A stretch of 64,000 nt of DNA from Trichodelitschia bisporula (lineage: Eukaryota; Ascomycota; Dothideomycetes; Phaeotrichales; Phaeotrichaceae): NCBI GenBank assembly GCA_010356995.1, contig ML996694.1, forward strand, positions 185,224 to 249,223, written 5' to 3'. The position numbers and the translations under genes are program-made. The notes below the pieces were generated by a model. It ran no database searches. It was given only the letters and a program-made list of their open reading frames with translations, and was not told the origin of the DNA. Positions 57,167 through 64,000 of the stretch are shown here, piece by piece (positions within the stretch are counted from its first letter, which is position 1; each line of letters begins with the position of its first letter).

Positions 57167-57999
57167 AGATGTACGGATCAAGGTGGAAAGGACATAGCGG
57201 AAGCTTGTTGCGATAGCCGACCTTGCATTTCCAGCACCTCAAGAGCACTGCGGTGCCGGATGTACAATGTAACTCACACTTTTTCTTCGAATAGAATTCA
57301 TCACACTCATTCATGAAATTTGGATTTCGTATATATATCGGGGTTGATAGTTGCAAGACTCGCCCAACCCAACTATATATGATGTGGATAAGGCAGCAAC
57401 ATCGATATGGGAGGGAGGAGCATGCTGCTCTTGGGAAGGCACATGATGTAATGTGCTCATGTTGACGAGAAGGAGCATCGGGGGACCTCGTGTATATTCT
57501 TGAGCTCCTCTGTCCTCTCTTCTCTTCGTCTTTTATCAACTCTTCACTTTACACCGCAGCTGTTGCACACGTCAAGGTTATGCTTCCATTAAACTAGCCC
57601 AGCACCTTCCATGAAGTTAACGGTGCTTCGAAACTGAAGTCAAAAGCTGGCGATAAAGCGAGGTTGATACCGAGCTTGGCGGTACGGACAAAGAGGGTGC
57701 ACAGCGCCAACCGTCGCCCACAGGGCTTGGCTGCGGGGAAGTCGCTTCGGCTTGTGACGCGGTCTTATTTCGGGCCGCCCAACGCCTATGGAACTTCAAA
57801 GTACCTCCGACAACCGGATACTGGTCGCCATCCAGCGCCAGCTCTCACGCTGCTAAGAGCCGAATCTCACCGATTGCTTTCTTGCTCTTCTCACTAGCAC
57901 TGCCGGCCTTTGCGACCGGGAAAGACCTAGAATAGGTGTGCGCAAGCTCTATTCCACATCTCCACTGGGTGACAGCTGCTAGACCGACACATCATCGCA
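57167..57999. other. Intergenic with LTR-like repeat E and the OMA1 promoter
   Basis: Repeat copy E covers 57392-57594. The last 100 bases precede the OMA1 start at 58000. Confidence 0.5.
57392..57594 (+). mobile_element. LTR-like repeat, copy E (solo, diverged)
   Basis: Fifth copy of the family: GAGGGAGGAGCATG near the left, GGAAGGCACATGATGTAATG, AGAAGGAGCATCGG, CTCGTGTATATTCTTGAG with the TATA-like box, then TTCACTTTACAC and a right end GCTTCCATTAAA. Confidence 0.75.
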
Positions 58000-59636
58000 A
58001 TGGCCTTCCTTGCACGCAGAATCCTCAATCAGGGCGCCTTTGTAGCTCGACCCCTTCGATATCACACCCGTCGTGACTTTGCACCAGGGCTCCGGCCTCA
58101 TGCGACCCCGCGCTGGAGTCAGTTCCTCAATACTCGACAGTACCACCGACCCAGTCACTACGGCTACACGCGCTTCTCGGGACCAGAACGTCCGGCGTCT
58201 CTCCTTCAACGCTGGGCAGCTCGTCCTTCATTCTACTACGAGGTCGGAGGAGCCGGGCTGCTGGTTGGAGTATTCTACATCTCGAACCTGGAACAGGTGC
58301 CCGTTTCAGGGCGGCGGCGGTTCAACATCGTGTCGTCAGAGACCGAGGCATCCTACTCGAAGGAACAATATCGAATAATCCTCCAGCAGCTTGGACCCCT
58401 GGTATTGCCACCGTCAGATCCCAGGAGTCGTCGTGTCAGAAGGGTCTTGGAGAGGTTGATACCCGCGAGTGGTTTGGATGCTGAGAACTGGGAGGTACAC
58501 GTGGTTGAGGGGCAGGAGCCAAATGCCTTTGTGATCCCTGGGTGAGTGAGTCCCTGCACAGATGCTTCCATGTCGCTTGGTGTTGTGGGTCTGGCCCTAG
58601 TCGTACAAGCATGCGCGTGGTATCGTCTCTCTGCACTCCTGCTATTAGAGGACCATTGATCCTTTGAGGACGGATTTACGCACCAAGCGGTCGCCGTGCA
58701 TATCAATAAGCTTCTGAAACGATCTACGGCGAAGGCGTTCATCAACCACGACCTCTGATCAAAGTTACAGCGCTATTGGTGTACTGGCATCTTCCAAAAA
58801 GGCGCAAATCCCACATGGGGCGACGTGCAGAGCTGACCGTTCCTTCGGCTTTTAGGGGCAAAGTGTTCGTGTTTTCGGGTATTCTTCCTATCTGCAAAGA
58901 CGACGACGGCCTAGCCGCGGTCCTGGGGCACGAGATTGCGCATAACGTGGCCCATCACGCCGCGGAGCGCATGAGTGCCGGCTTCGTGCTCTCTGGGCTG
59001 GTGCTAGTCCTCGGCTTCATGTTCGGAATCCCCGACTTTGGCAGCCGGATGATTCTTTCGCTCGCTTTCGATCGCCCGAACAGCCGGAAACAGGAGTCGG
59101 AAGCCGATTACATCGGATTGAGTAAGTGCTCAAAAGTTTCCTTCGCCGTTCCAACGATCGGCAAACTACGTAGTCGTGGCTAAATATTGCGTAGTGATGA
59201 TGGCGCAGAGCTGTTTCAACCCCGAAGGAGCGGTTGCCTTTTGGAGACGCATGGATCGGGCTGCGGAATTTGAGCCTCCTCAGATTCTGTCCACCCATCC
59301 TTCTTCACGTAGCCGATTCGAGCAGCTACAAGGATGGTAGGGCAAATTCCCGATCCTTGAACCGTTGCGCCCCTTGACCGTTAAAGCCGGCCGCCACCTG
59401 CATCACTCCATTGGACTATAGGTAGAGGATTCAGGGCTTACGATTGTGCTGGCAGGCTCCCAGAAGCGCAAGAGAAGCAGGCGCAGTCTGATTGTGGACG
59501 GGTGTTAGACTACGGTATGTTAGCGATGTCCCTTTCCTGCGCGCCAATTTATGACCTACGCGTCGGGTATTGAAGTGCTTACGGTTTCCCCACAGCGGAC
59601 GACTTTCGTCGAGCCTTTCCCCAATTGCGATGGTAG
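58000..59636 (+). CDS. OMA1: Mitochondrial inner-membrane metalloprotease OMA1
   Basis: M48 zinc protease that degrades or cleaves inner-membrane proteins under stress. Five exons join in frame: 58000-58541, 58856-59121, 59195-59336, 59456-59514 and 59596-59636, giving 349 residues. The N-terminus MAFLARRILNQGAFVARPLR is an Arg-rich, acid-free mitochondrial presequence. A membrane segment follows (GGAGLLVGVFYIS). Then come AFVIPGGKVFVFSGILP (spanning intron 1), LGHEIAHNVAHHAAERMS with the catalytic HExxH, and KQESEADYIGLMMM with the third zinc ligand. The end is THPSSRSRFEQLQGWLPEAQ, EKQAQSDCGRVLDY and ADDFRRAFPQLRW. The last two exons are only 59 and 41 nt and easy to miss. Introns are 314, 73, 119 and 81 bp, longer than the 41-60 bp usual here; the first is non-coding in every frame I read. 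Confidence 0.92.
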
Positions 59637-62600
59637 CACAGAAGCGGAGAGTGATTGGGCAGAGTAAGACCATGGTCCCCAGAAACCAACGTGGGCACCG
59701 TTAGATTTGGCAGGCGATCATACCGTCTGAATGGGGTAACTGCCACGAACCCCTGGTGAGGATTACTTCTACTACTAGTATGATTAGCCGCGCGCAAACC
59801 GACGGCAATCCCCGTGGCTAATGCCCAGCAGATCCTTCCACAACCCCGCCTCCCCGCCCTCTTCTTGCTCCCTTGTTCGTATGTTTTGTACTTTGTCAGC
59901 CAATCCACGCCTACATTACCCCATATCGGCGTGCCCGATATTCAAATAGGTTAAAAGTGGGTGTGTGATTGGCGTTGAGGCCCCGTGCAGTCTCCGTGAA
60001 TCTACATCACCAGGCTGCGGATAATTCGATCTGGTTGAAGGAAGACGAGAGCATCGCCGCAACGATCGCGAGTTTGACGCCGCTTAGATGGCAATCGGGC
60101 CAGCCGTTGGGACTGCAATGCAGATGAGATCAGATCGCAGAAAAACCCGCCTGCGTCCGATTATTTCCAGCTCCTGCCCGATTTGAGCCTTGTTGCTATT
60201 GAATGCCTTTGGGCATCAGCAAAAGTGCTTTGGAGAGCCATTTTGCTCCTTCACAATGGTGCCTCCTTTCCCCAGTACGGTTAATGAGCGGAGCGGAGTC
60301 CCCCATACGAGCCATAATTAGTCTCAAACGGGAGCTTTTTACCCCGTACGTACATACACGTGCAGAAAGCAGAAATCTCCGGTCCTCCTTCAACCGGTTT
60401 CGCTGCGTTTGACGAACAATTCTTCTGACCAGCTTCCGACGTGCACGGCCAGGTAATTCTGGTTCATACGAGCCAATCATCAGGCATGGGCCATCGGATT
60501 CCCAGCCGCGCCACTTCTTCTGCGTCCGTCGTCCACTTTGGCTGACATCACCAGGATGCCACCTGTGCTTCCCCGCGGTGTGTCAACCAACGTCTGGGCA
60601 GGTTGGTGTTACGATTGACTACATTCACACACTTGACTGCCTAACCGGTCCCCCACTTGTGATCCATCGCATTTTACCAGCCCCATCCAAACCCCATCTG
60701 CAGGCCGTGTCGAAGTCGTGGAGACGGTAGACGCGGAAGAAGGCCTTGTTCGGCGATGAGCGATAACAGGCCTATCAACCGCGGTAGCACAGAGGATGCC
60801 GTCGACGTCGCACAAGGCGGTAGTGAAGTGCGCCTCGACGCCTTTTTGCATCCCCTCTGCATAACCACATCGTCCGATGTTTTTCACCTAGACCGTTCCA
60901 TGGAGGGATAGAGGAGGATAGGCAGGATTGGCGACCGGAATAAATCTGTTGACCCTGGGGCCGGACGCGAGCGCAGGGGGGTGATCGCGTGTCTCGCGGC
61001 TATGGTCTGGTGGGGTGGGGCGGCGTTGGCGATAGGTGAGGGGGTTGTTTGGAATGATCGGATAGGATGGAGGCTCTCGCTGCGCCAGGTAGCCTTGGGT
61101 TCGGCATACAGATGGGCGAAATATGGAGGCGGGGGATGCGACGGAGGCTTTGAACCAACATCCTTTGGAATGCAACCTTGTATCACCAAACAAGCGCGCC
61201 ACGACAAGTGGTACCGTACTGACGACTGCCTTGTAAGTAGTCCAAGCCTATGGTGAACTGTTAACTCGCTAGGCGACATCCTAATTGACAAGTTTCCCAT
61301 ACCTGCTCGAATGGTAATTCATACACGGCGCTTCCAAGAACTCCGAGAGCTTCGATAAGCTCCGAGGGGTGCATGGTAAATCAGTACCGAATACATGCTC
61401 TCCGCAAAATGCCATACACCGAAATTCTTCTTTGGCAAGGTCATCCCCACAATCTCGCTAAGCAAAAACTTTACTGGCCGATAATTGTACGCGAGACGGC
61501 CACACCCGCATTTAGGCTGGCTCTAACCAACTTGCCGGAAAGTCATACGTTTACTTTTTTTCCAGCCATCCATACAGCTGCGGAAGTGATTATCGCAGTC
61601 TCAGCCGAGGGCTTGCTGCCAATGAGCACCGAAGCTTCCACGTGTGTCGGCTAAAGCTGAGAGGGTAGATTGATGGGGGAAGGAAGTTAATCCCTTTGGC
61701 TGGACGAGGCCCAGTGACAAGGCGTCCAGAACGCCACTTTGTGGTTGTTGCCCAGCCTCGCAGGGATGGCTGCACCGGATTGGCAATTCAGCATCAGCGG
61801 CTGCTCGTTCTGGGTCGAGATTGATGCCATGCATTACCACCAGCCACCATTTACGGCGACGCCCTGCCCGCGGCGTCAGACCATTACTGCATGTGCTGAT
61901 ATGGCCCAGCGCGCGCCATACCTGTTGCTGTGTATTGATTGCCAGCGAAGGGCTGCGGGGGTCACCGCCAGTCCATCTTCAGTCCCTACGAGCGTACTTC
62001 ACGATTAACTGAGGGTTTTGAATGGTCGGGGATTTTGCTGGACGGTATGAAACCTTGGTGCCCTTATTAGAAAGGCCGGTTTCATACCCACACAGTTGCC
62101 ATCTACCCTCCTCAGCCTAGGCCTGCAACATGACGTTGTGTCTGTCTATGCGACCACGCGGCCAGCAACATCCATGCAACAGACCCACACTACACTTTGA
62201 CAGGTCTTCGTGTATTGTAGGGTTGCCGACCTCCCTCCTCCCTGCAAGCTCCCGCTGCACGCTACGTTGGTTGGGAGTGAACCCCAGGCGGGGGGAGTGG
62301 GGGGGGGGGTGGTTGTGGAGACAGGGTAGGAGAAAGAAAAGTGGATCGGGATGGGGAAGAGGAAGATAGATATTCCAGGCTCTGATGGTCACATCCCTGC
62401 CGGTGGGCGATGAGATCGCTGCGATGAAACTGCAGCATATTCGATCAAGATCCAAAGGGGCGCGGATGGTGGCTGAAACTGGAGACCGAATGTGGTGATC
62501 GGCCAGATAGGTTTTCCCCATGCATTCCTCACTGGGAACTCCATCAGCCGTTTTTTCTCTCTTCCTTTTTTTCCTTACGTTTCGCATGGGGGGGGGGGAG

Positions 62601-63210
62601 GGGAGGGGAGAGGCTGGGGCGGCAAATGTGGGCGGAAGCGCGGGAAGGCTGGAGGGGTCGAGCAACAAACGCGCTGCCCACCCCTCAACGACCGTTGCAC
62701 GAAATGAGTCGTCAGAAACCTCCTACTGGAATACGCCGACTGGCTGAGCCCCCGCGCAGGGATTGGGAGTAGGATGGACGACGCGGGATTGCGGGTGGCG
62801 GCATCTGTAGAGCGCGCGTTTACCCTATGAACCCTCGTTCCCGATAACTTTCCTCTAGAAAGCATCAACACCTTGCGGCATCCAGCGGCATGCCTACGTT
62901 GGAGAGGAGACATCTTAAGATATCATATCCTCCCGCGTTTGCCGTTGTCTCATCCCCAACCCCAACCGCCTGTCTCTCGCTCATGAAGCTCTTGTCTGAT
63001 ACTCCAACAGTCTAATTTCCCTTCTCGTCGGTACGCCCGCCCAAGTCGCCATCCCCTATTCGTCCCTCGGACCTCAAGTCTCATTGGCCTTACTTCACCG
63101 ACTTGCTCGCACCACAGCCGGGCGACGCGACTTCCTGCCATATCAGCGCAAGCGCCTTCAAGCTTGCCAGTCCGAACGAGATTCGCCGCCCGCCCATCTT
63201 CCGCTCCACC
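59637..63210. other. Long gene-poor region with a second dispersed repeat copy
   Basis: Contains repeat copy 2 (61724-61953). Open frames at 60888-61300, 61373-61654 and 62117-62668 show no recognisable motif and I do not call them. A G-rich low-complexity segment lies at 62290-62350 and another near 62586-62610. The right end is the probable promoter of the gene starting at 63211. Confidence 0.5.
61724..61953. repeat. Dispersed 220-230-bp repeat, copy 2
   Basis: Same element as 14577-14797, same orientation, about 47 kb apart, with many scattered differences. In copy 2 the forward frame LWLLPSLAGMAAPDWQFSIS stays open; copy 1 has LAGVAAPDWQFSIS in the matching frame. This suggests an old coding fragment. 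Family unknown. Confidence 0.85.
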
Positions 63211-64000
63211 ATGACCACAGACCGCCCCATATCGTCGTGGCATCGCCAAATGACGCCCCCACAGAGCCCATCGGACCAACCGTTCCCGGAGCTGCCTTCA
63301 GCCTTGACCAAAATGTCGCTCGATTTCATTGTGTCGGGCAGCCAGGCCAGCAGCGCCAACCACTTCTCGTCTTCCAGCTTCTCCGGGTCTTTCGAAGCTA
63401 CCGAGCGGCCTGAATTGATGACCCGCCGCGCATCGGACTCGTACCGCTCGCCCCCCTCGTCCATCCGGAGTGACGACTCCGACGGCCCCTCAAGCCCGAT
63501 CACCAACCCACCGTTCACGCTCCCCCCATTCTCCGAGCTCGCTCCAGAGCTGGCGCCAGAGGGGCATGGTCCGCCTCGCCATCCCCGCACCTCAACGCTG
63601 GACCACTACCCACTACGCCTCCATCAACACTCTTCCCCGCCCTCCTCCAAGCACCACCCAACGCCCTTACGCCCAGAGCGGCATCCCTACGACGCCGAGG
63701 AGCTCACAGCCATCATCTACCTCCGCGCGGCCTGCAACCTGCGCTGGCACGAAGTACACCGGTGCTTCCTGCGTATCTTCCCCCCGAACACGCCCCGGCG
63801 CTGCCAGGCCGCGATTGCCAAGGGCCTGCCCAAGTTCTATCTCGAGCGCAACGTGCAAGGCCTGCAGTGCCGGTGGTACCGGCTGCGCGAGGAAGAGGGC
63901 CTGGCGGCGCTGCGGAAAGGAGGCGGTGGGAAGGGGGAGCGGAGTGCGCTGGAGAGGATGAGCCGCAAGGGGGAGATCAGTATGGAGTTCTGGAATAGGC
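63211..64000 (+). CDS. Uncharacterised protein with Myb/SANT-like helical domain, 3' end outside the window
   Basis: From ATG 63211 (Kozak-like CACCATG) the frame is open to base 64000 without a stop. The N-terminal 150 residues are Ser/Pro-rich and probably disordered (MTTDRPISSWHRQMTPPQSP, LTKMSLDFIVSGSQASS). Then a more conserved-looking region reads YDAEELTAIIYLRAACNLRW, HEVHRCFLRIFPPNTPRRCQ, AIAKGLPKFYLERNVQGLQC and RWYRLREEEGL. The pattern of a W, a tract of hydrophobic helices and a closing RWYRLRE resembles the Myb/SANT-like DNA-binding region of some fungal proteins, where it ends in GLxxRYYR. This is a weak match and the role as a DNA-binding regulator is inference. No intron is visible in the part seen. 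Confidence 0.65.
   Translation, partial: MTTDRPISSWHRQMTPPQSPSDQPFPELPSALTKMSLDFIVSGSQASSANHFSSSSFSGSFEATERPELMTRRASDSYRSPPSSIRSDDSDGPSSPITNPPFTLPPFSELAPELAPEGHGPPRHPRTSTLDHYPLRLHQHSSPPSSKHHPTPLRPERHPYDAEELTAIIYLRAACNLRWHEVHRCFLRIFPPNTPRRCQAAIAKGLPKFYLERNVQGLQCRWYRLREEEGLAALRKGGGGKGERSALERMSRKGEISMEFWNR

Noticed and set aside
1-64000. CRISPR arrays, phage or bacterial operon features
   Set aside because: Introns, a eukaryotic tRNA intron and fungal gene families show a fungal nuclear genome; no regularly spaced repeats were seen.

Overview
This is nuclear DNA of a filamentous ascomycete (Pezizomycotina). Evidence: genes lie on both strands and are split by very short GT-AG introns (mostly 41-60 bp), many with a GCTAAC or ACTAAC branch site; third codon positions are GC-rich; and the families are ascomycete-typical (RTA1-type exporter, TRI12-type MFS pump, SCT1-type acyltransferase, fungal Znf1-type RING protein). 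I could not place it to order. It is a genome assembly with one run of 235 Ns (8607-8841) and very long G and C homopolymers that disturb reading frames. Layout: 0-10 kb carries a truncated short-chain dehydrogenase (left edge), glycerol-3-phosphate acyltransferase and a large low-complexity fungal protein interrupted by the N gap. 9.7-15.7 kb carries the TcdA-like dehydratase of tRNA t6A modification, followed by a gene-poor stretch with an orphan fragment of a second TcdA-like gene, two very small ORFs and one copy of a dispersed 220-230-bp repeat. 15.7-19 kb is a RING-finger protein with an RD/RS-rich tail. 20-27 kb holds a cytochrome P450, a low-complexity protein, an LAT-type amino-acid permease and Sec61 beta. 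27-32 kb is a housekeeping block: VPS34 and NSE4 diverge from one promoter, then an intron-containing tRNA-Ser(GCU). 33-43.7 kb is gene-poor (F-box-like protein, Gln-rich protein, small membrane protein). 43.7-55 kb holds an RTA1-like exporter, an EthD-like protein, a Ppn2-like polyphosphatase, the divergent pair NSRP1-like/NFKBIL1-like, and a TRI12-like MFS pump. 55-63 kb is repeat-rich, with an uncertain conserved fungal gene and the mitochondrial protease OMA1. The right edge cuts an uncharacterised gene that starts at 63211. No gene cluster or coordinated pathway is evident: most genes are independent housekeeping genes (lipid, vesicle, ER, DNA-repair and RNA functions) mixed with single transport or detoxification genes. 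The P450 and the MFS pump stand alone, so I see no secondary-metabolite cluster. Five diverged copies of a roughly 200-bp LTR-like or MITE-like repeat and two copies of an unrelated dispersed repeat mark the gene-poor parts. I found no convincing new multi-gene system. The most useful observations are the orphan TcdA-like 3' fragment with a mainly synonymous difference pattern, the repeat families, the OMA1 gene with hidden 3' exons and unusually long introns, and several genes whose frames depend on homopolymer length.
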